A DNA stretch of 64,000 nucleotides from Amycolatopsis acidicola (GTDB lineage: Bacteria; Actinomycetota; Actinomycetes; Mycobacteriales; Pseudonocardiaceae), in NCBI RefSeq assembly GCF_007713735.2, contig NZ_VMNW02000008.1:62001-126000 (forward strand), given 5' to 3'. Shown in pieces: positions 8,387-17,251 of this stretch. The notes under the pieces are model-generated. The model ran no database searches and was not told the origin of the DNA. It was given only the letters and a program-made list of their open reading frames with translations. Position 1 is the first letter of the stretch. Each line of letters begins with the position of its first letter. Made by a program: the position numbers and the translations under genes.

Positions 8387-8710
8387 TCAGAGGTACTCTT
8401 CGATGGCGCCAAGTAACACGGACTTGGGTTGGGCCCCCTTGAACGCCTTCACCACTTCACCCCCGACATACACCTGAATGGTCGGCAGACCGAGCACATT
8501 GTTGTCGGCCGGCGTCCGGGGATTGGCGTTCGTGTCCAACTTGAAGAATGCGACTTTGTCGCCATACGCCTCGGCGAGTTCATCGATGATCGGGCCGAGC
8601 TGTTTGCACGGGCCGCACCAGTCGGCCCAGTAGTCGACCAGCACGGGTTTGTCGGACTTGAGGACTTTCTCGTCGAAGTCGGCGTCGGTGACGTCGCTGG
8701 CTGCGCCCAT
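8387..8710 (-). CDS. trxA: Thioredoxin
   Basis: A 107-residue classical cytosolic thioredoxin. The active site is WCGPCK (about residues 31-36), followed by the conserved cis-Pro region GLPTIQVYVGGE. The ATG at 8710 is preceded by AAGGAG six bases upstream. It lies 64 bases after trxB in the same direction, as a trxB-trxA pair. It reduces protein disulfides with electrons from TrxB. Proximity to selC-selB is notable because selenium assimilation and redox selenoproteins often draw on thioredoxin, but a dedicated role is inference. Confidence 0.95.
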   Translation of the reverse strand: MGAASDVTDADFDEKVLKSDKPVLVDYWADWCGPCKQLGPIIDELAEAYGDKVAFFKLDTNANPRTPADNNVLGLPTIQVYVGGEVVKAFKGAQPKSVLLGAIEEYL

Positions 8711-8774
8711 TCCTACTCCTTAGTGTTCCGTTGCCGCTACCCGGGATCAGTCTGTCCAGATTGGACAGTCCGGA

Positions 8775-9746
8775 TCACCTGGCGGCCGCCGGCTCGGACA
8801 TTGTCGCCCGATCGGCCTGGTCCGCGAGGTAGCGTTCCGCGTCCAGGGCGGCCGAGCAGCCACTGCCGGCCGCGGTGATCGCCTGCCGGTACGTGTGGTC
8901 GACCAGGTCGCCGCAGGCGAACACTCCGGGCAGGTTGGTGCGAGTGGTTCGCTCTCGGGTGAGGACATACCCCCCGGCGTCGAGGTCGATCTGCCCTTTC
9001 AGCAGCTCGGATCGCGGATCGTGGCCGACCGCGATGAACAGCCCCGAGACATCGAGGTCACGCGTCTGACCGGTCCGGGCGTCCCGAAGCGTGATCGACT
9101 CCACGGAGTCGGCCCCGTTGATCTTCTCCACCTCACAGCCCAACGCGAAATCGATCTTGGAGTCCGCCCGCGCGCGGTCGGCCATGATCTTGCTGGCGCG
9201 CAGTTCCTCGCGACGATGGACGACGGTCACCGACCTGCCGAAACGAGCGAGAAAGGTGGCCTCCTCCGTCGCCGAGTCACCACCGCCGATGACAGCGATG
9301 TCCTTGTCCTTGAAGAAGAATCCGTCACAGGTGGCACACCAGGAGACACCGTGGCCGGATAGCCGCTCCTCATCCGGTAGACCGAGCTTACGGTAGGCCG
9401 AGCCCATGGCCAGGATCACCGCCTTGGCCCGGTGGACGGCGCCCCCGGAGTCGGTGACGGTCTTGACCTCACCGGTCAGTTCCATCGTGACGATATCGTC
9501 GGCGACCAGCTCGGCGCCGAAGCGCTCGGCCTGAGCACGCATCTGCTGCATCAGTCGTGGGCCCAGCACCCCGTCGGTGAAACCGGGAAAGTTCTCCACC
9601 TCGGTCGTGTTGATCAGCGCGCCGCCGGCGGCGATCGAGCCTTCGAAGAGCAGCGGCTCCAGCTCCGCGCGCGCCGCGTAGATAGCGGCCGTATAGCCGG
9701 CAGGCCCACTGCCGACGATGATCACATCGCGCATCCGGTTGCCCAT
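8775..9746 (-). CDS. trxB: Thioredoxin reductase (NADPH)
   Basis: A 323-residue FAD/NADPH flavoprotein of the low-molecular-weight bacterial class. It shows the N-terminal FAD motif [10 protein letters not shown], the redox disulfide in [10 protein letters not shown] (about residue 140), the NADPH motif [10 protein letters not shown] and the C-terminal ACGDLVD FAD-binding segment. ATG at 9746 has AGAAGG five bases upstream; the TTG one codon earlier is less likely. It transfers electrons from NADPH to the thioredoxin encoded next to it. Confidence 0.96.
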   Translation of the reverse strand: MGNRMRDVIIVGSGPAGYTAAIYAARAELEPLLFEGSIAAGGALINTTEVENFPGFTDGVLGPRLMQQMRAQAERFGAELVADDIVTMELTGEVKTVTDSGGAVHRAKAVILAMGSAYRKLGLPDEERLSGHGVSWCATCDGFFFKDKDIAVIGGGDSATEEATFLARFGRSVTVVHRREELRASKIMADRARADSKIDFALGCEVEKINGADSVESITLRDARTGQTRDLDVSGLFIAVGHDPRSELLKGQIDLDAGGYVLTRERTTRTNLPGVFACGDLVDHTYRQAITAAGSGCSAALDAERYLADQADRATMSEPAAAR

Positions 9747-9821
9747 CAAACCTTCTCTCTCGAGCGCGGCCCGCGCGCGGCGAGCAGACCGTCTGAATTC
9801 GTCGTCTTGTCCGAACGACCG

Positions 9822-11036
9822 CTATCGAACGGCCCCCACCGCGATATGGTCTTCGAGTTCGTCGGGCTGGATGCCGAGCAGGCCACCGAGGATTTCGTCG
9901 TTGTCCTCACCGAGTTGTGGCGCAGGCCGGGTGATCCTGGCCGGCGTACGCGAGAACAGCCACGGCGGGGCGATCGTCCGGCGTCGGCCGAGTCGAACGT
10001 GATCCACCTCGGTGATCGCTCCGCGGTGCAGGAGCTGCGGGTCGTTGAACACCTGCTCCGCGGTGAACGACGGCATCGCCGCGATGCCCGCCGCCTGGAG
10101 CTTTTCGGTGAGGTCGGAAGCGCGCCGCGTCCGTGTCCACGCCGCGATGCGCTCGTCGAGCTCTTCCTCGCGGGCCAGCCTTCCGGCTGAGGTCGCCAGG
10201 TCAGGATCGGTGGCCCACGACGGGCTGCCGAGTATGCCGACGAAGGCCGCCCAGTGGTCGTCGTCCTGGACCGCGATGCTGACCCATTCGTCGTCGCCGG
10301 CCGTGCGGTAAACGTTGTGCGGAGCCATTTGCGCGTCGTGGTTGCCGGTACGGGATGGCGACCGGCGGTTCATGGTCCAGTCCATCATCTGGTCCCCGAT
10401 GAGCTGGTTGAGCGCTTCCGAGGAGGACAGGTCGATGTACTGGCCCGCACCGGTGCGCTGCCGGATGAGCAGCGCGGCGAGAATGGCGAAGGCGCCGGTC
10501 GTGCCTGCCCTCGAATCGCCGCTGCTGGTGAGCTGGTTCGGTGTACCGTCCGCGTAACCCGTCAGGTTCGCTTGGCCCGAGAAACAGGTGAAGCAGGGAG
10601 CGTAAGCGGTGTAGGACCGGAACGGTCCCGTCGCGCCGAAGCCCGAGAGCGACAGCATGATGATGTCGGGTTTCACCGCGCGAAGCGTTTCGTAGCCCAG
10701 GCCGAGCCGGTCCATGACGCCCGGGCGCATGTTCTCCATCACGACATCGCATTTGGCGACGATCCGCTCCGCCAGCTCCACGCCACGCTCCTGCTTGAGG
10801 TTGAGCGTGACGCTACGTTTGTTGAGGTTGATTTCGAAGAAGTTCGACGACGCTTCGGGATCCTTGCTCGCGCCGGCGCCGTGCAGCACTCGCTGCTCGT
10901 CGATCTTCGACCCGCTTTCGATCTTGATGACCTCCGCGCCGAGTTCCGCCAGCAGCATCGTCGAATACGGCCCGGCGAGCACATGTCCGAAATCGGCTAC
11001 ACGAACACCGGCGAGTGGGCCCTGCTTTTCGTTCAT
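9822..11036 (-). CDS. Class III CoA-transferase (CaiB/BaiF family), second copy in operon
   Basis: A 404-residue family III CoA-transferase that would move CoA between a donor thioester and a carboxylic acid. The N terminus has the GVRVADFGHVLAGPY hallmark; the catalytic Asp is probably in SGDSRAGTTG (about residue 170). The start at 11036 is chosen for GGAAG five bases upstream and because it clears the preceding stop; ATG at 11048 lacks a site. It is third in the leftward operon after the dehydratase and a second CaiB-like protein. The adjacent pair may form a heteromer, as in some acyl-CoA-transferases, or act separately. Substrate unknown. Confidence 0.9.
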   Translation of the reverse strand: MNEKQGPLAGVRVADFGHVLAGPYSTMLLAELGAEVIKIESGSKIDEQRVLHGAGASKDPEASSNFFEINLNKRSVTLNLKQERGVELAERIVAKCDVVMENMRPGVMDRLGLGYETLRAVKPDIIMLSLSGFGATGPFRSYTAYAPCFTCFSGQANLTGYADGTPNQLTSSGDSRAGTTGAFAILAALLIRQRTGAGQYIDLSSSEALNQLIGDQMMDWTMNRRSPSRTGNHDAQMAPHNVYRTAGDDEWVSIAVQDDDHWAAFVGILGSPSWATDPDLATSAGRLAREEELDERIAAWTRTRRASDLTEKLQAAGIAAMPSFTAEQVFNDPQLLHRGAITEVDHVRLGRRRTIAPPWLFSRTPARITRPAPQLGEDNDEILGGLLGIQPDELEDHIAVGAVR

Positions 11037-11052
11037 CGAGTCTTCCATTTCG

Positions 11053-12258
11053 TCATCGCACGCTGGCTGTCGCCGGCTGGTCCTCGTAGTCGACATCGCG
11101 CCGCGAGTCGTCGAGAACTTCGTCGTTGTGCTGACCGAGAAGCGGCGCCCCGGTCGTCGGGCGCCACTCGACCCCGGAGAACCGGTACGGCCAGCCCGGG
11201 TATTCGAGAACGCCGGTGACGGGGTGGGCTATCGGCAGGAAGTACTGTCGCGCGCGAGTCTGCTCTGAGGCGTGGAACGTTTCCGCGGTCTGTGCCGGCG
11301 CACAGGCGCTCTTTTCGTTCTGTACCAGGTGAAAAACCTCGTCCGAGGTCAGCGTGGCCGCCCATTCGGCGAGGCGTTCGCGGAGCTCCGGATAGTGCTC
11401 GGACCGGCTCGCTTGCGTGGCGAATCGTTCCTCGCGCGCCCACTCGGGGCGCCCCATCGCCCTGAACAGCCCCTGCCACTGGTGTTCCGACGACAGGATG
11501 AGGATGACGTAGATCCCGTCCTTGCACCGGACGAGCGATTCGAGGAGCCGCCCCATCCCAGTCCGGTTCGGACTCACGCCGCTGTCGAGATAGCGGCGCA
11601 GCTGGGACCTCTCGAGGTGCGCCATCGCGTGCTGCTTCGAGATGTCGATGTGCTGCCCCGAACCACCACCACCGTCGCGCCAGAACAGTGCGGAAAGGAC
11701 CGCGATCGCCGCGGCGCTGCCGGCGTCGTACTCGCCGAGATAGCCGGGCCCCCGGACCGGCTCGCGGTCCAGGTTCTCCGACATCATCGGCAGCATGTAT
11801 CCCTGGCCGCTCGAGTGGTAGGTGGTCAGGTGCGTCGACGCGCGGTCGCGGTACGGGCCGTCTTGCCCGAAGGGCGTGATCGAAACCATGACGAGCCCCG
11901 GATTCACCGCCGAGAGGTCGTCGTAGCCGAGGCCGAGCTCCGAGAGCTCGCCGGGCGCACGGTCCTCGATGAGGACGTCGGCGTCAGCGATGAGCCGAAG
12001 AAACCGGGTCCTGCCCGTTGCGTCGGCGAGGTCGAGGGTGACTCCGCGCTTGTTGGTGTTGAGGTACAGGAACAGGCCGGACTTCTCCTGGTCGGGGTCA
12101 TCGCCGAGGAACGGCCCGCGGCGGCGCGCGGGATCACCCTCGGGGCGCTCGACCTTGATGACCTCGGCATCGAAATCCGCGAGGAGCTTCCCGCAGTACG
12201 GTCCCGAGACCATCTCGGCCAGCTCGACCACCTTCAGTCCGCTGAAGGGCCCGTTCAT
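11053..12258 (-). CDS. Class III CoA-transferase (CaiB/BaiF family), first copy in operon
   Basis: A 401-residue family III CoA-transferase with FSGLKVVELAEMVSGPY at the N terminus and a likely catalytic Asp in LGEYDAGSAAA (about residue 165). The ATG at 12258 overlaps the stop of the dehydratase gene in an ATGA, with GAGGG six bases upstream, so translation is coupled. It is clearly diverged from the neighbouring copy, so the pair is not a recent duplication. It probably activates the acid that the MaoC-type dehydratase or hydratase then acts on; this is inferred from order only. Confidence 0.9.
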   Translation of the reverse strand: MNGPFSGLKVVELAEMVSGPYCGKLLADFDAEVIKVERPEGDPARRRGPFLGDDPDQEKSGLFLYLNTNKRGVTLDLADATGRTRFLRLIADADVLIEDRAPGELSELGLGYDDLSAVNPGLVMVSITPFGQDGPYRDRASTHLTTYHSSGQGYMLPMMSENLDREPVRGPGYLGEYDAGSAAAIAVLSALFWRDGGGGSGQHIDISKQHAMAHLERSQLRRYLDSGVSPNRTGMGRLLESLVRCKDGIYVILILSSEHQWQGLFRAMGRPEWAREERFATQASRSEHYPELRERLAEWAATLTSDEVFHLVQNEKSACAPAQTAETFHASEQTRARQYFLPIAHPVTGVLEYPGWPYRFSGVEWRPTTGAPLLGQHNDEVLDDSRRDVDYEDQPATASVR

Positions 12259-13505
12259 CGCGCACCCTCGTTCCGGTAAGCCGAACGCGAGGGAAGCGCG
12301 ACTGTCGCCTCGCACGTCTGGTGCACCTCGCCATCCTGCGTCGTGCAGGAGCACTCGATGTCAACGAGATGGCGGCCGTCTTCTTCGTACTTGCGCGTGA
12401 CCGAGCCCGTCACTGTCGTGGTGTCGCCCATCCAAGACGGCCGACGCGTCCGGTTGCTCTGGAACACAAGGAATCCGTCATCGCCCATCCAGTTCTGGAT
12501 CGCCTTCTGCATGAGCGACTCGAACTGGCCGTGGTGGCCGTAGGCGCCGCTCCGCAGACCCGTGACACGGGCAGCGGCATCGACGAGGTGTGCCTCGGCA
12601 CGCCAGCGTGGCGCGTTCGTTTCCGGATCGACCCAGCCATGGTCCGCGACGTGCCCCCGGAGCATGTCCCAGTTGACGTTGAACGCGGACTGCTGTCCCA
12701 TCGCCGCCATCCACACGTGGACGTCGAGTGTCGTCAAGGGGCCGGCTACCACGGGGAAGAGCTCGTCGCCGGCGGAGACCTCTTCCCAGTATCGGGGCGT
12801 CGACCCGCGACGGTTCTTCTCCTCGTCCTCATACGCCTGGTGGATCGCGTCCAGCTCGTCCTCCGTGTACCGGTGCCGCGGCCTCTCGGTGAACGCACTT
12901 TCCGTCTTCTGCCTCGACTCCGCGACGATCTGCATCCGCGTCCGGTCGCGGACGGCGACAGTCTCGTTGCGCTGGTTGAGATACGTTGTCCGGTAGGTCG
13001 CCTGGAACAACCGGTACGGCACCTCGCGACGCGGCTTCTTCTCGGTCACCCCCATGTCCGTACCGAAAACATGGAACTTGTCACCAGGACGTACCGTGCC
13101 GAACCAGCGCCATGAACTGCCGCCGGCAAGGCTCCTGCCGAACCCGGGGGCGACGGTCCCCTGCCCCGCCCCGGCCTCGCCGATGCAGATGAGGATCCCG
13201 TTGGGTGCGATCACGCCACCGTGCTTGGTGAACTTCGCGTACTCGTCCCAGCGGTAGAGCGGGTTCTTGTCACCGATGCCGTCACAGAAGTGGCGGATGA
13301 GGTCCTTCGTGACCTCTTCGTTGAAAAGCGCGTAGTGCGAGTTCGGCCCCCGCTTCGAGGGAGGGGCATACGGGCTGCGCAGGTTCCCGACCTGTTCCGG
13401 GAACGCAAGATCACCGACGAGCGCGTTGCGCTCCGCCGCCCACTTGTCCACCGCGTTGTTGAACTCGTCGCTCAGCAGGTCGTTCCGGAAGCCATTGTCT
13501 GCCAC
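12255..13505 (-). CDS. MaoC/FAS1-type double hot-dog dehydratase
   Basis: A 416-residue protein with two hot-dog regions. An N-terminal FAS1-like dehydratase domain covers roughly residues 50-190 and includes HYALFNEEVTKDLIRHFCDG and RWFGTVRPGDK. A C-terminal MaoC-like domain covers about 240-400 and includes WEEVSAGDELFPVVAGPLT. Such proteins hydrate or dehydrate short or branched acyl-CoAs (for example mesaconyl-C4-CoA hydratase). GTG at 13505 has GGAGGAG nine bases upstream. First gene of the leftward CoA operon; its stop overlaps the next start. No activity can be fixed. Confidence 0.85.
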   Translation of the reverse strand: MADNGFRNDLLSDEFNNAVDKWAAERNALVGDLAFPEQVGNLRSPYAPPSKRGPNSHYALFNEEVTKDLIRHFCDGIGDKNPLYRWDEYAKFTKHGGVIAPNGILICIGEAGAGQGTVAPGFGRSLAGGSSWRWFGTVRPGDKFHVFGTDMGVTEKKPRREVPYRLFQATYRTTYLNQRNETVAVRDRTRMQIVAESRQKTESAFTERPRHRYTEDELDAIHQAYEDEEKNRRGSTPRYWEEVSAGDELFPVVAGPLTTLDVHVWMAAMGQQSAFNVNWDMLRGHVADHGWVDPETNAPRWRAEAHLVDAAARVTGLRSGAYGHHGQFESLMQKAIQNWMGDDGFLVFQSNRTRRPSWMGDTTTVTGSVTRKYEEDGRHLVDIECSCTTQDGEVHQTCEATVALPSRSAYRNEGAR

Positions 13506-13604
13506 TGACTTCTACTCCTCCCTCGAGACCGGGACGTCCGCCGCGTCGGCGGCGCCGCCGGCATACAGCCGGTGCGAGGCGCAAGCGATCTGCCACCTCC
13601 AGCC

Positions 13605-13636
13605 GGATTGCTAGAGATAATGCTAGCAGTTTAACC
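13605..13636 (-). promoter_or_regulatory. Candidate operator/promoter of the CoA operon
   Basis: GGATTGCT, 4 nt, ATA, then GCTAG (plus orientation), matching sites at 36 and 6058, followed by TTTAACC. It lies about 100 bases upstream of the GTG at 13505, in an AT-richer pocket of otherwise GC-rich sequence. Confidence 0.45.
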
Positions 13637-13785
13637 TAGGCTGGAAGCAAGCCTGAGATCCGAACAGGCCGCCCGCCGAGCAGGAGGTTGCAGGTGAATG
13701 CCGAGGTCACAGCGGCCAAAGCCGCGTTGGGGCGACAGCGATGCGGAGTCACCGCGTCCGGAAGGCGGGTACCGACATGAGTTTC

Positions 13786-14991
13786 CTAAGTCAACTCTGG
13801 CGTTTTGTTGATCTTGGGTTGGTGGATGAGGGGTTCGTAGCAGGTTTTGTCGCGCCAGCAGGCCCAGATGATGCGGAGCTAGGCGCGGGTGAGGATGCGG
13901 ATGGCGTGGGGGTGGCGTTTGCCTCGGGCTCGGGCCTGGTTGTAGATCGTGGCGGCCCAGTCGTTGCCGTGGCGGCTGTTGTCGGCCCAGGTGGTGAGTG
14001 CTTGTCGGGCGCGGCGGTTGACCGCGTGGCGGAAGGTGACTGCGCGGTGTTTGCCGGATTCTTTGGTGACGGGGGCGGCGCCGGTTTCGGCGGTGAGCTG
14101 GGCGAAGCTGGTGGCGCGTTCGAGCATGGGGCCGATCTCTCCGATGATCTGGGCGAGGTTGATGGTGCCGATGCGGGGCAGTCCGGCGATCAGGGCCGCG
14201 TAGGGGTGGGTGGTGGTCGCGTTGGCGATGGTGGTGTCCAGTTCGCGGATGATGGCGCGGATGGCTCGCACCGTCCGGACCTGGATGGTGACGAGCTGGG
14301 TCACGATCTGGGGACTCAGCCGGGACGCGGCGTGTGGGGCGGCGCGCAGGCGCTCGATCAGCACGCTGCCGGGTCGTCTGCCGGAGTAGCCGTGTTGTGT
14401 GCAGAACGCTTCCAGCCGGGCGGGGGTCAGGCGTGCCGCGGCCTGCGGGGTGGGGTATTGGTCCAGAAAGGACAGTGCGATGTCGCTGTCCAGGCTGGCG
14501 AAAACTGCTTTGCCGCCGGGCCAGTGTTCGTCCAGCAGGGCGGCGAGCTGGTTGACTGCGGTGATTCGAGCCTCGACGTGGTCGGAGCGTTGACGGGTCA
14601 GCGCCTGCAATTCCAGCGTTTCGGCCATGGTGGGTGTCAGGGTGCGCAGCTGGTGGCCGTCGGTGCGCAGGTAGTCGGCGAGTTTGAACGAGTCCCCGGG
14701 ATCGGTTTTGGCCCGGGCGGCACCCCAGCGAGGCCGGATGGCGTTGAATGCGTTGGGGTGTATGGGAATTACCGGATGCCCGGCGGCCAGCATCCGGTCG
14801 ACGACCAGGCCCCGGGTGGTCTCGATCGCGACCGGCAGATCGGCAGGGTCGCCGTGGCGGCGCAACCGGGCCAGCGTGGTGGTCATCCCGGTCTCGGTGT
14901 GGGCCAGGGCCCATCGGTCGGTTCTTGTTCCGGCCTGGTCGATGACGGTCACGTCATGCGAGCCGGTGGCCCAGTCCCATCCCGCGAACAC
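13786..14991 (-). pseudogene. IS110-family transposase with in-frame amber codon
   Basis: The first 370 codons encode a typical IS110 transposase: N-terminal DEDD RuvC-like domain (GWDWATGSHDVTV, the IETTRG segment, AKTDPGDSFKLADYLR) and C-terminal transposase_20 domain (LPRIGTINLAQIIGEIGP). A TAG at 13879-13881 interrupts ILTRA, after which the same frame continues as LRIIWACWRDKTCYEP to TAG at 13786. Family members normally have Trp here, so TGG to TAG is the likely lesion. The last ~31 residues would be lost, so activity is doubtful. IS110 elements lack clear inverted repeats and I could not fix the ends. The element sits between the CoA operon and the lactonase gene; nothing else is recognisable in 14992-15236. 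Confidence 0.85.
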
Positions 14992-15236
14992 GCGCGCGGT
15001 ACTCCTTCGTCACTGGTGAAGGACCCGCTCGATCACGGGGACGCCCGCCGGAAGCTCACTAATCGGCCCTTGACCAGGTCAGGGCATGTTCCTAAGGCCG
15101 GTAAGGCGACCCCGGCCCGGCAGAGCTGGCAAGACTCATGCTGGCCGTCGAACGGCTCGCAACGATGGCCATGCACCCACCGGGACCGAGGGATCACAAC
15201 CCTACTCGACCGGGCTGCAGAAAGGATGGTGCCCTA

Positions 15237-16406
15237 GTGAGCACAGAGCGGCGGCCGGCCCGCGAGATCGTGCTCGTCGGGAACTTCGACCCGAGGAAGC
15301 AGCCCCCGAAACCCGGGTTCACGACGTTCATGCTCGACAATGCGTCCGGGAAGCTCGACCGGATCGCCGAGCACGCTCAGGGGATCAGCGTTGGTTACAC
15401 CGCGGTCGACCACCGCCGCGGCCTCGTCTACTGCACGGACGAAGCCGACACGCTTCCTGGCTCCTACAGCGGCGGCGGTGGCCAGGTACTGGGTTATCAA
15501 GTCTCCGACGACGGACTCGAGCTCACCGAAGTCACCCGATCCCCGAGTTTCGGTTGCCTGCCAAGCGGAATCGCGCTCAACTCCGACGCGACGCGGGCGG
15601 TCACGACCCACCACACGAACCGCACGCCCTCCACACACGTCAAACAAACCGCCGACGGGTACGTGCTCGACACCGTCTGGGATGATCCGACGACGGTCCT
15701 GTTCCCGCTCGACGGCCTGGGCCGGGTCGGCCCGCCACTCGATGTGTTCACCCATCGCGACCGGCCGGGCCCTCTCGACAAGCAGACTCATCCCCAGTTG
15801 CATTCAGTGACCGCGTCTCCGTCGGGATCGTTCTTCGTCGTCTGCGACAAGGGCAGCGACCTGGTCGAGACGTTCCGCGTGCGGGACGACCGCCTGGAGC
15901 AGGTCGCGCGCCATCCGTCCGCCCCCGGGAGCTCGCCGCGTTATTCGGCATTCCACCCGACGCTGCCGTATTTCTGGGTGAATCACGAACGAAGGCTCAT
16001 CGTCGAAGCCTTCCGGTACGACGAGTCCGGAGGCATTGTCTCGGCCGGCGTATTCGACACGGCGCCCGATGGCGTCAGCGAGCTGCCCGGTTCGGTTCAG
16101 GCTGACCTCCGCGTGCATCCCAACGGCAAATCCGTCTACACACTGCTCCGTCTGGTCGACGCGCTGACCGTGTTCACAGTGGACGATTCCACCGGCGCGC
16201 TGCGGATCATTCAGGAAATCCACTTGCCGGATCGTGGTCCACGCGCTTGCGCCATCAGCCCCGACGGCAGACATCTTCTCCTCGCGACCACAGATCCCGG
16301 AGCAGTCACGGTCTGGAAGATCAGCGACGACGGGCGCCTCGCGGACACCGGCACACGAGTGGAGGTGGCCGCCGCCGGCAGCGTCACGTTCGCCCCTCGT
16401 CGATGA
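15237..16406 (+). CDS. Lactonase family protein (seven-bladed propeller, Pgl-like)
   Basis: A 389-residue cytosolic beta-propeller of the YbhE-type 6-phosphogluconolactonase/lactonase family. Repeated blades are visible, for example the VVCDKGSDLVETFRV, ADLRVHPNGKSVYTLLR and CAISPDGRHLLLATTD segments. GTG at 15237 is used; AAGGA lies somewhat far upstream, and further in-frame starts exist inside the IS110 flank. The gene probably lost its native upstream region to the IS110 insertion. It is followed 42 bases later by a crotonase gene, suggesting hydrolysis of a lactone intermediate in an acid-degradation route; the true substrate is unknown. Confidence 0.85.
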   Translation: MSTERRPAREIVLVGNFDPRKQPPKPGFTTFMLDNASGKLDRIAEHAQGISVGYTAVDHRRGLVYCTDEADTLPGSYSGGGGQVLGYQVSDDGLELTEVTRSPSFGCLPSGIALNSDATRAVTTHHTNRTPSTHVKQTADGYVLDTVWDDPTTVLFPLDGLGRVGPPLDVFTHRDRPGPLDKQTHPQLHSVTASPSGSFFVVCDKGSDLVETFRVRDDRLEQVARHPSAPGSSPRYSAFHPTLPYFWVNHERRLIVEAFRYDESGGIVSAGVFDTAPDGVSELPGSVQADLRVHPNGKSVYTLLRLVDALTVFTVDDSTGALRIIQEIHLPDRGPRACAISPDGRHLLLATTDPGAVTVWKISDDGRLADTGTRVEVAAAGSVTFAPRR

Positions 16407-16448
16407 CCGAGTCGGCCGAAGAACACAGCTTCCACAAAGGAGATATTC

Positions 16449-17240
16449 ATGCTTGAGATTTCCAGCAGCGGCATCCGTTACGAAGCCGGCACGATCGGCG
16501 TCATCACGTTGGACCGGCCCGGTAAGCGAAACGCCATCGACGATGCCATGCGCGCCGGTCTCCGCGACGCGATCGAAAACGCCGCGGCGAGCAGCGACCT
16601 TCGTGCGCTTGTCCTCACTGGTTCCGGTGTGGCGTTCTGCGCGGGCGGCGATGTTCGCGGGATGGAGAAGCGCCTCGAAGAAGGAGATCGCGCACCCGAA
16701 TTGGGGTGGCGTCGGCAGCGGAGCCTGCACTGGACACTGGAACTGTTTCACGATCTCCCGGTCCCGACCATCGCCGCCGTCAATGGCGCGGCGATGGGAC
16801 TCGGACTCGATCTCGCGCTCACCTGTGATTTCATCGTTGCCGCGAAGAGCGCGACGTTCGCCGAATCGTTCGTGCACCGGGGCCTCGTCCCGGACGGCGG
16901 CAGCATGTACCACCTGCCGCGGCGCGTCGGACTCGCTAAGGCCAAGGACTTGGTGTTCAGCGGCCGGCGCGTGGACGCGGAGGAAGCGCTGGCGATCGGT
17001 CTCGTCGACCGGCTCGCCGAGGACGGATCGGCCCTCGAGGACGCACTCGCGTGGGCCGCCGAGTTCGCAGCCCGTCCGGCGACGGCAATCGGAGTGGCGA
17101 AGGAGATCCTGAACGTGACGTTCGAATCGGGGCTGGAGGAGGTCGATCGCCTCGGCGCCCAGGCTCAGGCGATCTGCTATTCGACGCCGGACCACCGGGA
17201 GTCCGTCCGCGCCTTCCTCGCTTCGCGGCGCTCGCGCTGA
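16449..17240 (+). CDS. Enoyl-CoA hydratase/isomerase (crotonase family)
   Basis: A 263-residue crotonase-fold protein. The CoA-binding/oxyanion segments GVAFCAGGDVRGME (about residue 58-72) and AAVNGAAMGLGLDLALTCD (about 112-130) are present; Glu in the SFVHRGLVPDGG segment is at the usual catalytic region. AAAGGAG lies seven bases before the ATG. It acts on an acyl-CoA in the cytosol, consistent with the CoA-transferase/MaoC operon across the IS110. It ends 11 bases before the next start. Confidence 0.92.
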   Translation: MLEISSSGIRYEAGTIGVITLDRPGKRNAIDDAMRAGLRDAIENAAASSDLRALVLTGSGVAFCAGGDVRGMEKRLEEGDRAPELGWRRQRSLHWTLELFHDLPVPTIAAVNGAAMGLGLDLALTCDFIVAAKSATFAESFVHRGLVPDGGSMYHLPRRVGLAKAKDLVFSGRRVDAEEALAIGLVDRLAEDGSALEDALAWAAEFAARPATAIGVAKEILNVTFESGLEEVDRLGAQAQAICYSTPDHRESVRAFLASRRSR

Positions 17241-17251
17241 GAAGGGTGCAG

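Noticed and set aside
13741-15237. A long rightward open frame over the IS110
   Set aside because: It is antisense to the recognisable transposase and has no family features.
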